Of a stretch of 64,000 nucleotides of DNA, positions 16,930 through 28,544 are shown in pieces. Origin of the DNA: Steromphala cineraria (lineage: Eukaryota > Mollusca > Gastropoda > Trochida > Trochidae); assembly GCA_916613615.1 (NCBI GenBank), contig OU744735.1, forward strand, positions 45,474,468 through 45,538,467, given 5' to 3'. Numbering within the stretch: position 1 is the first letter of the stretch; every line of letters starts with the position of its first letter. Both the position numbers and the translations under genes were made by a program. A model generated the notes under the pieces. It saw only the letters and a list, made by a program, of their open reading frames with translations, made no database searches and was not told the DNA's origin.

Positions 16930-18230
16930 GTGCCATGAGTGCGACGTCAAAAGTGACCACAATTAAAGCGTTCCAGTGGCCTCGCACCTGAAAAGGTTTC
17001 TCCGATTTCAGTGGAAGGGTTTCCGTTACCAATTCCGTTGTTTACCTTTCGGCCTGGCCCTGGCTCCAAGAGCATTCACGAAACTGCTTCGGCCTGTAGT
17101 GAGATTAGCTCGACGTGCAGGAATTCGTCTGATTATCTATCTGGACGACAATATTTGTTTTGCGGAATCCCTAGAACTTCTGGTTCAACACAGGGACACT
17201 CTGCTCTTTCTACTTCGGGTCCTGGGTTTTGTGATCAATTGGAAGAAATCAGTTTTGTCTCCAACCCAGTCGATAACCTTCCTGGGGTTTCTAGTGGATT
17301 CAAACTCCCTCACACTGATACTTCCACAAGAAAAGGTGGAGAATATTATCTCAATTTGCCGTTTTTTCCTGAAGAAAAGACAAGTAAAAATCAGGCATCT
17401 AGCGAGTCTGATTGGAATGCTGACAGCCTCCGGGCAATCATTCCAGCCCAGTTACACTGCCGTTATTTACAAATGCAATCAAGCCGCGAGCTGATGAGAT
17501 CTCAGAGTTACGGGACAATGATGTCACTGCCAGACCCCTGTCTAAGAGAACTGGAATGGTGGGTGAACAACCTGTCCAGTTTCAATGGCAAACCGATCTT
17601 TGTTGCTCATCCAGACATGTCTTTACAGACGGATGCGTCAAAGATGGGGTTGGGGGCAATCTGCGGGACATCGTCCACAGGCGGCCGATGGTCAGAGGAA
17701 GAGCAGACCATGCATATCAATGCATTGGAAATGAAAGCAGTGCACTTGGCTCTCCTTACCTTTTGCAAGGACAAGAAAGACCTTGTACAGGTACAGGTAG
17801 ACAACCTAACAGCAATGTCATACATAAATCGGCTGGGAGGAACCAAATCTCAGACACTAATTCAGATTACAAAACTGATCTGGTAATTCTGTCTTCGAAA
17901 CAATCTCTACCTTGCAGCAGTTTACCTGCCGGGGATAGAGAACATTCATGCTGACTGGGAGTCTCGACACTTACAGGACTCGAGCGAATGGATATTTAAC
18001 CAGACCTTGTTCTTGCAGTGCAACAGAACACTTGGCCTCGAGACTAACTTTCAAGATAAAACCATTTTGCAGCTGGAAACCCGACCCCCTTGCGGAGTCG
18101 ACAGATGCATTCCAAATTCCTTGGAACAAAGGGATACCTTACGCCTTACCCCTTTTTCGCTGATAGGCATTTCTGTGAAAACTTGCTTAGTTTTATTGTT
18201 ATTTGTGTCAACTTTCCTTTTACCGTAACC
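16930..18230 (+). pseudogene. DIRS-type retroelement RT/RNase H fragment, broken
   Basis: The first frame (16976-17494) carries the RT core RFLRFQWKGFRYQF...LPFGLALAPRAFTK and catalytic YLDD (IIYLDDN). From about 17490 the coding continues in another frame (to 17886) with the RNase H-like segment LQTDASKMGLGAICGTSS, an ALEMKAVHLAL block and VDNLTAMSYIN. After an in-frame TAA at 17884-17886 the same frame continues with YLPGIENIHADWESR. This order is typical of DIRS/Ngaro-type elements. No tyrosine recombinase is visible. It is enclosed by the 3-kb TIR element. Confidence 0.8.
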
Positions 18231-18873
18231 AGATCACTTCTGATTTCTGGTATCGGGCATGCCCGGACCATCCACGTGGTCGTTCGGCAGGTTATTATTA
18301 TTGATGTTGTCATTTTCTGCAATGTTACACGATTACTTAAATGTTGTTTTTTGGAAATACCATAATGCCATCAGATACATACAATAATGCTTCAAATCAA
18401 ATAACTATTTTGAATCCAATTAGATCTTTAATGTATTTTTACAAACTTTAGTAACCGTTTATGTCACATTGAGACGGCATAGCAAACCGTAACATACATC
18501 GTAGCAAACCGTACTTACGCACATGGCTTACCATTAGCAACCGTAGCATCAAAAGTACGAACTGTTTATGAGTTTTGGTCATTTCAGTCTCTGCCTGACA
18601 TAGTGCGGCCAATGCAGTTAACAATCATGTTACAACAATACTTCTTTGACTTAATTATATTGGTTACAGTGTTTGTTACAGCAAAATAACATGAAAATAA
18701 ACAATTGAAATCGAAAATATCCTTACTGCTTGTAATACATTTACAAGAAATTATTAAATTCACACTTAAAACAATATCTTAGAGCGCAAATACATTTTAG
18801 AAAACTGTATCTAGATACTGGCAAACTTTCATTTACAAAAAGCGAAGCTATAAGATGAAGATATGACATTATA

Positions 18874-19205
18874 TACCGTATTTCCTCTAATAAGCGCCCG
18901 GGCGCTTATTTCTTCAGCACCCCTTTACCCCCCGGCGTTTATTAGAGGCCCGGCGCTTATTGGAGACCCGGCGCTTATTTCTTTCCCAGAAATTTAAAAT
19001 CGTTTTAAGCCGTCTTTTACCATGAATACCTGTAAAATGTTTACTGAGGGAGCCTTTTTCTAATGGTTAGGACCCGGAGCTTATTAGAGACCCGGCGCTT
19101 ATAAGAGGCCCGGCGCTTATTTTCTCAACTACTATTGACCCCCCGGCGCTTATTAGAGGCCCGGCGCTTATTGGAGACCCGGCGCTTATTAGAGGAAATA
19201 CGGTA
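18874..19205. mobile_element. MITE with taccgtatttcctc ends
   Basis: Terminal inverted repeats of about 25 bp (taccgtatttcctctaataa... / ...ttattagaggaaatacggta), with TA at each end as probable target duplication. The interior is a run of variants of cccggcgcttattagaggc. Related by its ends to the MITE at 50382-50643. The open frame across it is a repeat artefact. Confidence 0.85.
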
Positions 19206-20159
19206 CCTGTTTTGCGAAGCAGCCGATCTGTGATTGTGATAGCGAGCCGTTGCTTCAAGCATAGCAAACCGTAACGGCAACTAGCAAACGTCCTCACGCA
19301 GTAGCGTATTACAGGGTGTGTATGTGGGTCAGGCAGTGGCAGAGTTGAACTTTGACCTTGCACACGGCGGTATTCCAGCGAATTAGTGGCCCGATTTTAG
19401 CCAAAACGGCTAAGGCTAGGACAGTGAACTTTGGAATGCTGATGCACCTTATTAAGGAGAAGCCACAATAAGCTTTTGGGCAAAATCGGTCGACAACTTT
19501 AAGGTCTAGGTCGAATCCAAGTTCGAAAAATTAACATGGGCTTTTTTTTCAAAATGCACTTAGAGACTTGAATTTTTTTTTAAAACATGTGCAATCAAAA
19601 ATGCTGCAAAAAACGAAATCATGGAAAATTCGTAGGTCACGTGGTTTGGCCGCCATCTTGCTTTTAGTGCATTTTTTACCATTTCTGACCCCTACCATCT
19701 TTGAAAATCTTCTTCTCTGAAGATATTTGCACTAGAGAGCTGAAATTTATACTCAATGTAGCTGAAGCATTGTACTTCTTAATGTGACTTCTACAAAGTC
19801 CTTACGTTTATACTTTTCTTGCTGTGAATTTTCAAATTTGACCAAAATGTTAAAATCGCAAAATTCAAGGGCAGATAACTCGAAAACCAGACAATAGAAG
19901 TTTATGATTTTTGCATGAGAGTTAGACATTGGCAAGGTCTTTACGATAAAAGAATAAAATCGCTCGCGAACAGTCATTTCCGGCCGCCATGACACATTTT
20001 CCTAACATGGGGTCAGCTCCGACAGAATAATGTAAATGATACTTTCCAATGCTGCTATAGCTTATTGCTTCACGGGATTTTCATGAAACTTTCAGGAATG
20101 ATTGCTAACATTACTTTCTTTATGACGAATATGTTAGATTTACGGCTGAATCCTGTTGT

Positions 20160-20980
20160 CGCCGCTTGCGGCTATATTTTTATTTTCATTTCTTATTGCG
20201 TTCATGTAGTCTCTTTGAATAGGATATTTTTCAAGTTTTATATCTTAAGGAAGGACATGCTGAAAGTAGTTCTGGCACCTTATCCGTGATGATATAATAT
20301 ATCATCACTTGTCACAGTGTAAATACAATGTATCGTCACTGTTGCCAACTTGCCTAATAGAAAGGTAATTTCACCGATAAAACCAGTATTTCATTGCTTT
20401 TCATATAATAAAAACGAATCTTATCACTTTATGTATGAACTGTCCTATAATAGACACAAAAATGTAATAACAAGATTGAGTTGAAGTGAACTTTTAGGAA
20501 TAATAACAATTGCTTAGTCAGTTTTCATACAATGTTCGATTGAAACACGACACGATATCTATATGTAAAATTATCTTGATTACTTAAACTTCTTATTACC
20601 TCTTATTTTTACTTGTCTGTGATCTGATAGGTTAAACAGCCGGAATCATTAGGTTTATTAAATTGTAGAATTTATGTTAATCTATAAGAAGATGAATATG
20701 AAGTGTTTGTACAATACTTGTCTCGTTATAGAGATATATACAGTAGATTGTCAGGTTGATCCTTGCATTGTGTAAAATGATAGTATACCTAATGTTTTAT
20801 GGGACACGGATGTATTTAGAAGTCATATAAAATCATACGGCTCACTTCTATGTATGATTTTGAAATTTATAAACGAGAAGAACAGTATATTTTTAAGATA
20901 CAAAAAAAAAGATCACAGTATCTTGAGCAGAGAGTTAAATGTTCTTATCCAAGATCCTGGTTTCGTTTTCAATTATTTTT
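20160..20980. other. Intergenic, no recognised feature
   Basis: AT-rich sequence without a supported gene. Frames such as 20854-21171 lack domains and splice context. Confidence 0.4.
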
Positions 20981-21015
20981 TTGTCGGGGAATTCCCATTT
21001 GGGTCACATGAGATA
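20981..21015 (-). promoter_or_regulatory. Decayed kappaB/E-box module copy
   Basis: ggggaattccc (20986-20996) followed 8 bp later by gtcacatga (E-box-like cacatg 21005-21010), the same order and spacing as the RHIM-like gene promoter. No exon can be linked to it. Confidence 0.5.
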
Positions 21016-22497
21016 ATTGTTGCTTTGCATTGTGTGAATAATATTCGTTTAATTGTTTCATTCATTAAACCTCTTACTGTTATGATTAATTCTTACTGTT
21101 GTTTAAATATAAATTCAGAAATACTGTACAATAAATATGCAAACTGGACTCGGTGTTTGCTTTCTGGGTAAAGGGAGATAACTGCTTGTCAACTGAAATT
21201 TGTTTTGAAAATCAATAGGCTGTTTTCTCCACAGGAACCCGATATCGTAAATAAAATGTAGGTAAAACGTGGGTAAGAAAATAATAATTGAAAAACCAGG
21301 ATCTTGGATAAGAAGATTTAACTATAGAAAATCAATAGGCTGTTTTCTCTCTCACTGATTGAGAAATTAACACAGAACGTGTTTTCTGATAAAATAATAT
21401 CTGAATATTTATAAATCATGTAAAAAGCTATATGTAACACAGGCGATTGGTTAAAAGTAAAAAAAAATTGTATATTAGTGACGACGAATTGATTATGACA
21501 CTATCAAGGGTTTAATTTGAGAGCGAGATTCCCGTTTAAACTATCTTATAATGTACCTTCTTTTAAAATATGTCACTTCTGATTATAATTTTGATCACAC
21601 ACAAGGATCTCCAATATGATAATTATTTGTATGATTTCCTTCTTGCTGTCAGACTAGAATTATCAGATTAGGTTTAGGTGAATTTTACAATTGCAATAGG
21701 GAGACATTTAGGTAATGCATATTTGATTCCCCCTCACGCTGTACACTTTGAAGACTGATAATTAATTGGTCAAACTTCCAATTGTTAAAATGATGCATTA
21801 GAATCAAGGGGTATTTGTTCTGATGTTGAACATATGAAACTGCTTTAAAGTAGGCTAAGGGATTGGTCCTTTCTAATTTTACTTTATGAAGACAGTTCCT
21901 TGTATAACAATATAACAATTATGTTAAATCTTATATTGGAGATAAATGATAAACTTTAAATGAAAACCATTTATCTATAACACTGCATGTATCTCAGCAA
22001 TTTAAAGTTAATTTGAAGACAGTTATGTTGCATATGGTATTCCCAGTTACAAAACATTCAGCATTCTTACAGACTTTCAAATAAAAAAAAGATTTTTTTC
22101 TAAGAAAACTGATTTCAATCGCTTATATGTGTCCTCTTTTGAGGAAGGGGGATAACTCTGCATTTACTAATATTACTAGTATTTAGATGGGCACTTTTCT
22201 TACGATCATCTGACGAAATTAAATCAAATGCAAGTTGGTTATTGAGATTAGATAATTTATAATACTGAGTTCATAACACAGACATACCTATCGGACAGGG
22301 CATATTGCTATTCGAAGTCGGAATTTTAAATTATGTAAATCTATCAGTCTCATAAATAACTTTGACTACAGTCATATTGATAGAACCTTTCAAACACCAT
22401 ACTCTGATTATCTAATGAAATTAGTTAATTACTGTACCTGTATGTATTCTAGACACTGCCTTTATCCTCTGTCGCGCAGTTAATTTGTTGTAAAATT

Positions 22498-22535
22498 TCC
22501 AGTCGGGGAATTCCCTTATGGATCACGTGATCAGC
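22498..22535 (-). promoter_or_regulatory. kappaB/E-box module copy
   Basis: ggggaattccc (22505-22515), then gatcacgtgatc with E-box 22524-22529, 8 bp apart, then ccaatcat. Strongest match to the functional promoter after the 24.65-kb copy. No downstream coding exon seen on the minus strand. Confidence 0.55.
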
Positions 22536-22547
22536 ATTATCCAATCA

Positions 22548-22960
22548 TCTCGATGCAATGATATCGCTGGCCTGTCAAGGGTGACTGTGTTTGAACAACC
22601 TCGTAAGTTTCCGATAATAGCTGATCGTCAGCTAGTATTGACGTCATCTAGACTACCGTTTGTGTAGTGGCAGGGTGAGATATAAACATTCCTGCTGGCC
22701 TTGGCTAGAGGGTATGTCTTTAGCCGAATAGGTAGAGTGTCTGTCTCTCAACAGGTTCGAATCCCGGTGAATGTGGTCTCAAAATCAATTCTGTTACATA
22801 TGTGTTAAAGATAGATACTGTTAGATGATTTGATTCAGTAGAAATCTCGATGCAATGATAAAGCTTGCCAGTCAAGGGTGGGTGTGTTTGAATAGCAAGC
22901 TTCTGATAATAGCTGGTCGTCAGGTAGAAGATTGACATCATCTAGACTACTGTTGTGTAT
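22548..22960. repeat. Tandem duplication, ~294 bp period
   Basis: ctcgatgcaatgat...gtcaagggtg...tgtgtttgaa...ctgataatagctg-tcgtcag...catctagactac occurs at about 22550-22660 and again at about 22843-22955. Confidence 0.75.
22710..22780 (+). pseudogene. tRNA-like fragment (SINE head or tRNA pseudogene)
   Basis: tagccgaataggtagagtg resembles an A box and ggttcgaatcc a B box, but the spacing is too short for a full tRNA and I see no pairing acceptor stem. Confidence 0.4.
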
Positions 22961-23859
22961 GTAAAGGATAGATGCTATAAAATGATTTGATTCAGTACGG
23001 GGTGGTTGAAGTGCGCTCTACTTGCCTGAATTACACATATTCATATTTTGTGCTTCAACCAGACTGAGTAGTTTCTCTACTGTTAGCTATCAATCATTAC
23101 ACCCATAACAGCACGACTGGAGGAGGAATCTTGTTTGATTTATTTTCTAAAGAAAGTTGTTTAAATGGAACGTGTGAATTATCAAATCTGTAAACCCTCC
23201 ATAACTTTGTAAATGTGATATTGGTGATTGACGCAATCTTGTTTAAATCATTAATGTAAACAAGTAGCTAAATCATTATTACATTAATCTCAAATATTTG
23301 TATATGGGTATAAATACTTCTTTAATGAATGTTAAACTGAGGTGAGTTGATATCAGATATTGTATTGAATATATTACTAAAGATATATGAATTAAATTGA
23401 ATATAGATATACATGTTTATATTTCATGAGGTGGCATTATAATAAAGTTATGCATGGTGAAGGTTGGTAGGGTGTAACAGTTTAGGGAGACGTTTTGACA
23501 AAATGTTTTCTTCAAGTGTCATTTATAGTGACTATAAAGCTATTTGTTATCTTCCTGTGTAATGAGAAACATCATATAACTGAACATGTTCAAATTGATT
23601 ATTGTCTATTGTTTTCTTATGTATGTGCAATATTTCACAGATGAATTGAAGTGATGGTTCTTGTTTACCCCTTCAAATATGGCTACAAAAGTGTAATGCA
23701 AATGTAATCTAGTTGATATAAGTTTTTAACATTATACCATACTGATGCAAAAACAAAATGAGTTATTGTGAAGCTATGCTGAATACATAGATTAAGATAT
23801 GTAACCCTGGAACCTGATGTTAGATATAAACACAACGATATATGTGTGAAACATTCTAT

Positions 23860-23920
23860 ATTTCTCTAACCTCCTTGTCTCTTCATTCCTATTGGGTCAC
23901 ATGATCAATATTGACCAACT
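23860..23920 (-). promoter_or_regulatory. Degenerate kappaB/E-box module copy
   Basis: cattcctattgggtcacatgatc keeps the E-box-like site and flanks of the module but has lost the kappaB palindrome. It is followed by gaccaact and, about 60 bp further, agggaggtaactgc, as in the 24.65-kb copy. Confidence 0.35.
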
Positions 23921-24089
23921 ATTCTGCTGTAACTAATCATATTGATATTGGATCGTCAGAGAAGGGAGGTAACTGCAAGTTGTCTAGCAGGCTTAACAAG
24001 TTTATATAATCAGGATAGATAAAACGTGAGATTGTTTAAAAATCTAAATTACTAATGTTAGTTTTAATCGAAGTTATTGACATATCATG

Positions 24090-24745
24090 TTGTTACAAAG
24101 AACGGTGATGACGTGGAGCCATAAATAGGAGTCGTGCTTTTGTGACCTCGATTTAAAATACTACAGAAACAGAATAATTCATAAATCATAAACATTAATG
24201 TATAATAGATAAAGAACAGTGATTGATTAAAAATTACAAGATTAACAGGAAAATGATTCAAAAGTCAGAAATTGATAACAGGGATTACTAGAAGATAGCC
24301 TCTCAACGGCCCCGAATTTTAGATTTCTGGGTCCAAGAAATCTGAGTTTTGTGGCCGTTAAGTGGCTAACTAGAAGAATGAACAGTGCTGGATATCTAAA
24401 ATTGAGATGAATCTTTACAGCAACACAATTTAAACGTACATATCAGGTTGAACGAACACTGAATGGTATCTCATAATTACTCAATTTTATACTATTCAAA
24501 TACAAATCATGTTGATTTATAGTTAAACCCTCATATGGTAGGCTATACATGTAAGATACCTAATCAGATGCTTGTTTATATAACCATACCTGAACTGTTA
24601 CAAGATGTTGGAAGAAGATCCCCACTGCCCTGGCTGTGAAAATAATTTTCCAGCTGGGGAATTCCCTGTATGGGTCACGAGATCGAAATTAACCAATCGT
24701 CTCTGTGGAAAGGAATAATGCTGACGCATTTAAATATAAACCAAG
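24090..24745. repeat. Segmental duplication, copy B (orphan promoter)
   Basis: Homologous to 14190-14730. Includes a 5'UTR-like segment ending CAGTTCAG^gtatgg at 24590, ggggaattccc (24656-24666), a weakened E-box cacgag (24676-24681), aaccaatcgt and aataatgctga. It could be a distal alternative promoter of the RHIM-like gene or a relic of a lost paralogue. Confidence 0.7.
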
Positions 24746-24759
24746 GGAGGTAACTGCGA

Positions 24760-26540
24760 GGAACAAGCAATTTCATGAAATACCCTAAATCTGTCATTAG
24801 GGTCAAGTAATACAATATTTGATAACAGTGTAAGAGAATAAAAAAAGTACATAAATATCTACAATTTTGTATATTGTGAAATCATTGCTACATTGTAAAT
24901 ATTTAATTTGTTTAATATCATTATTTACAAAATCATCAAATACACATTGTGCATTCTTCATTATTTCTTTTGATTCATTAATACACAATGAAGGGAGATA
25001 TTTTCATGCAGTGTGAGCACAAGACAGGTACTGCCCTTGTAAAGTATCAACCTGATGATACCACTCGAGCGGCTTTCGTCCGTCATTTTGAAAGGTTAGC
25101 ATTGCGAGAAAACAAATGTGCTGTAATGTTTATTCATTAACAAAATTAAGTAATAACTACTTGACTGTTAGAAGAGGAGCATATTTACAATTAATTCATA
25201 TGAAAACGTATCAGTTGAGACAGCATTTTGTCGTGGTAATGCATTCCACGATCGTAGCTTCGATGATTGGCTTCATTTCACGATGTTTTTATTTTTTGAT
25301 CGATACACTTTATATTTTGTCAAATTGTCAAATCTTTGACAAGTAAAATCCTTATCTCACAAACATATATGAAATTAAGTGTGAAATTATCATGTAAAAA
25401 TCATATATAATTGTAAACAGGAAAGTCCTCCTGAATTTCGTTTCCACAAAAAATACCCCGCTGGAATGGTCCCTTTAATTAATAGTCCAAGTGGAATGAT
25501 TACATAACATATACATTATTAATGATTATTTTATAAGCATTGTCAAATAAGAAAATAAATGTATCCGCGAGTTTAAAGTTCTGATTCCTTGTATTATTTA
25601 TAATCACTCATAGTGATAACAAAATAAGTAGATATAGATAGGTCGATGTTTGTAATTTGATTTCATATACAAATACATTTTTTCTATATATATAACCCTA
25701 TGTATATAAGTACTAATTTGTTCCAATTTTCAATGTAATGAAGTTAGTTTATGGTTTTAAATTAGAAGAGTATTGTTAATATTCTATTGATCTAGTAAGG
25801 TCAAGCGCTGTATACCTCGTCACTCGTGAAATTATCACTTTCTCACTTCACACAATGAGATAGAAATGATATTCCACAAAAACAATGAAATAGTCTCTGT
25901 ATACTAAAATTAGAAATTAACAAAAGACTACATTCATTTATTTTATTACATATTACACAAAAGTGAATATACACAAGAAATATTGCATATACAACATGAA
26001 CACATTTCCAATATTTACTTTGAGTGGGGAATGACAGTTTGACAATCAAATGATTATACATACAGAGCGCAAAGGCAATGCTTCCTGGATGCATTAAAGC
26101 AATTACGCATGAAAATGTTGTACATGAACTTCACAAACATTAATTATGTGAGATGAAACTACAAATGTTACAATGACTTGTATTGCTTGTAAATGGATCT
26201 TCCAGAAGATTTTGTGAATTAAATTACATTTACATTGATTTGTTTTTGCCTCCATCTTTTGATCTAAAGAAACCTCAATTATCGAGTTCAATGCAAAATA
26301 CCTTTTTGATATTCAAATGAAAAAAAAGTTAATAATTAATGTTGTGATCCCTTGGGAGAAATTAATTTCCGTTGACAATCTATGTATAAATCTACCCAAA
26401 ATACTTTGAGCTTACAAAACAACATGATTTTGAATTTTTCTTCTTAAATATATGTTTAAGAAGGAGCAAAATATCAAATGCAAATGGATGAACCAAAACA
26501 TGAATCCAGAAACAATTATGATATATACAAAAATAATTTT
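24760..26540. other. Intergenic, no recognised feature
   Basis: AT-rich, low complexity in places. The frames here are short, lack domains and show no splice-compatible continuation. Confidence 0.5.
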
Positions 26541-26544
26541 TTCT

Positions 26545-26790
26545 TCAAACAACGTGAGCATCCCAGCCACACGTACTGTCAGATATGGAGACAGAGCTTT
26601 CCATAAAGCAGGAGCTGTTCTCTGGAACAATCTCCCTGACCACATGCGTGACATTCCAACATTCACAAGTTTCAAGTCTTAACTGAAAACCCTCATGTTC
26701 AGGAGAGCATATGACTAAGCACCTCGGATCAGCTTACTGATTCAGGCGCTACATAAATGTCTAACTTATTATTATTTATTTATATGATGA
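26545..26790 (+). pseudogene. 5'-truncated LINE, C-terminal end of ORF2 plus 3'UTR
   Basis: Encodes TRTVRYGDRAFHKAGAVLWN, then NLPDHMRDIPTFTSFKS and, after a stop, LKTLMFRRAYD. This is the characteristic C-terminal tail of many non-LTR retrotransposon ORF2 proteins. It ends with gcgctacataaatgt and a short ATT-rich tail. Confidence 0.75.
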
Positions 26791-26799
26791 TAGATATTG

Positions 26800-27360
26800 T
26801 AAATATTACATGTTCAATAAATGATTAGTCGTAACAAAACTAAATAGTTAAGTGAAATTAGATTTAAATTGCAATAGTAAATTTGAACACTTTTATATCA
26901 ATAATATACAATCTGATTAAGATCGCCCTAGTTCCGAGAAATTAAATATTCAAAATATTAACTCTACGGAGATATGAAATATTCTACACTAGGTCTGACT
27001 GCAACCCTGTACCTCGCATGTTTTTTACCAGTTCAGTGCAGTAGAAACCCAGAATTTAGCGGACCACTTGCAGTGATCATGTTCAAAGCATGGTTAACAG
27101 GAGTTATTTGCCCTTACACCCCTTGGGCGGTTATATCCCTTCTTTTTTCAAATGATTTTAACTCATAATTACCTTCTAATAGGTATTTACCCGTTACACC
27201 CCTTGGGAAGTTATTGCCTTTATTTTAGTTCAATGCTATATGCCGTGAGCTCCAACCGCGCAGGTTGGTTATCTCATAACCACCTTGGTCAGTTATAAGA
27301 TTGTTAACAATCGTAAACAATTGGACTTTTTTTTAATCAAACAAGAAAGTCAAAATTTAA
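26800..27360. other. Intergenic, local cccttgg repeat
   Basis: ttacaccccttgggcggttat (27115) recurs as ttacaccccttgggaagttat (27193). No gene seen. Confidence 0.4.
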
Positions 27361-27365
27361 GAACA

Positions 27366-27440
27366 ACGAAAGTGGGATTCGAACCAGGGACCTCTATGTT
27401 GTCAAGCAGCACTCTTACCTGTTGAGCTACCGAGGATCCA
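27366..27440 (-). pseudogene. tRNA-like sequence
   Basis: Minus strand: GGTAGCTCAACAGGTAAGAG resembles an A box and GGTTCGAATCCC a B box, with tRNA-like spacing. The ends do not pair as an acceptor stem, so this is a SINE head or tRNA pseudogene rather than a working tRNA. Confidence 0.45.
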
Positions 27441-27449
27441 TACCAGTTG

Positions 27450-28085
27450 ATGTAAATTTGTGTGTGTCATTTTTGGTTTTTTATTCTTCCCTATAAATAT
27501 ATATTAATATTGCAGTAAAATAGTTTTTAATGTAAGGAATCAAGTTTTTAGTTCTAAAACCCTAAGCAGGGGGTATTGTAAGTAGTCTAAAATAGTATTC
27601 TTATCAAGACATATCAAGCCCGCAAAATGGATCACAAAAACGTTTTTCAATTATTTGTATGTAAACAAATTTAGTTCAAACACTGTAATAAAATAGTTTT
27701 TATTGTAAGAAATCAAGCGTTTATTTCTAAAACCCAAATCTGGAGGAATTTTAAATATTTTTTCTTAGCAAGACATGATAAACCTGCAAATGATATTAGT
27801 CAAAGGTTTTCAAATTAATTGTATGTAAATAATATATGTTGAAACCATAGCAGGAGTCTTCCGCGAGAGTATAAGTCAAATAATAACCCGTTTGCCTCGG
27901 GTTATGGAAATAACCTCTGCTCGGGCTACGCCCTCGGTACCGGGTTATTATTCCCTTTTAGCTACTGATAACGAAGGCTGGTTATTGGTTTCCTTAGAAC
28001 ATAAATGGACACGCCACCAACAAGGCCGCGATCAGACCTACTGGAAAGGAAACCTATCAAAACAAGAAGACATAGTCATCAACAT
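27450..28085. other. Intergenic, diverged local duplication
   Basis: tgtaa(g)aatcaag...ttctaaaaccc...agacat...aacctgcaaa(a)tg blocks at about 27500-27680 and 27690-27850 are a diverged tandem pair. From 27880 is a run of inverted ataacccg/cgggttat motifs. No gene seen. Confidence 0.4.
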
Positions 28086-28089
28086 CCCC

Positions 28090-28540
28090 CGCCAGATTTG
28101 TTCTTATTTTAAATTAAGTCAGAACCTTCTCCTAAATACTTGAGTGTACTCAAAAATATCCAGTCACAAAACTCCGGAAAAATATTTGCGCGGTTCTGAT
28201 TTTCGAACTCCATCAAGGTATTGATACCCTGAAGGCACACATCAAATTTGATGATCCTATCTGTAACAGTTTCTGAGAAAAGTTGGCTCCTTTGAAGACA
28301 CCTCGAACCGAGTCCCAAAAACGGTAACAAGGGCAATAACTCCAGAAAAAATATGTGCGCGGTTCTGATTTTCGAACTCCATCAAGGTATTGATACCCTG
28401 AAGGCACACACAAAATTTGATAATCCTACCTTTAACGGTTTCTGAGAAAAATTGGCTCCTTTAACTGGGACGGATGGACGCACGGACGGACGGAGCTCAA
28501 ACCTATATCCCCCTTCCACTTCGTGGCGGGGGATAATAAT
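28090..28540. mobile_element. Non-autonomous catcccccgcca-family element, copy 1
   Basis: Ends are inverted (catcccccgcca at about 28083, tggcgggggat at 28525). Inside are two copies of a ~185-bp core (gcgcggttctgattttcgaactccatcaaggtattgatac), then a gacggatggacgcacggacgg microsatellite and a terminal hairpin. Same layout as the two other small-element families in the window. Related copy at 31415-31735. Confidence 0.75.
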
Positions 28541-28544
28541 GAGT

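Larger units (their letters stand above)
16321..19320. mobile_element. 3,000-bp TIR transposon-like element with DIRS cargo
   Basis: Perfect 88-bp terminal inverted repeats (16321-16408 and 19233-19320), starting cacaccctgtaatacgctac, flanked by a 5-bp direct duplication tatgt (16316-16320 and 19321-19325). The sub-terminal motif acggtttgcta repeats forward on the left (16369, about 16807-16860) and inverted on the right (about 18480-18515). The interior holds a broken DIRS-type RT/RNase H segment and a MITE, but no transposase. The identical ends imply a recent move. The superfamily is uncertain: a 5-bp duplication fits some hAT-like or Transib-like groups. Confidence 0.85.
15445..20154. repeat. 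Composite repeat: two direct ~0.6-kb core copies between ggctgaatcct ends
   Basis: Core copies at about 15500-16135 and 19390-19995 are directly repeated. They share gtggtttggccgccatcttg, agctgaagcattgta, gacattggcaaggtct and aaatcgctcgcgaacagtca. The outer ends are inverted (aggattcagcc at 15445, ggctgaatcct at 20144). The left end is a perfect hairpin (12-bp stem, 5-nt loop, 15445-15473). A 3,000-bp element is inserted between the cores, so the original element was about 1.7 kb. No coding capacity seen. Confidence 0.7.

Noticed and set aside
16976..17954. A host reverse transcriptase-like gene
   Set aside because: Motifs are those of DIRS-type elements, the frame is broken, and it lies inside a TIR element with target duplication.
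27366..27440. Functional tRNA gene
   Set aside because: A and B boxes are present but the acceptor ends do not pair, and no complete cloverleaf could be drawn.
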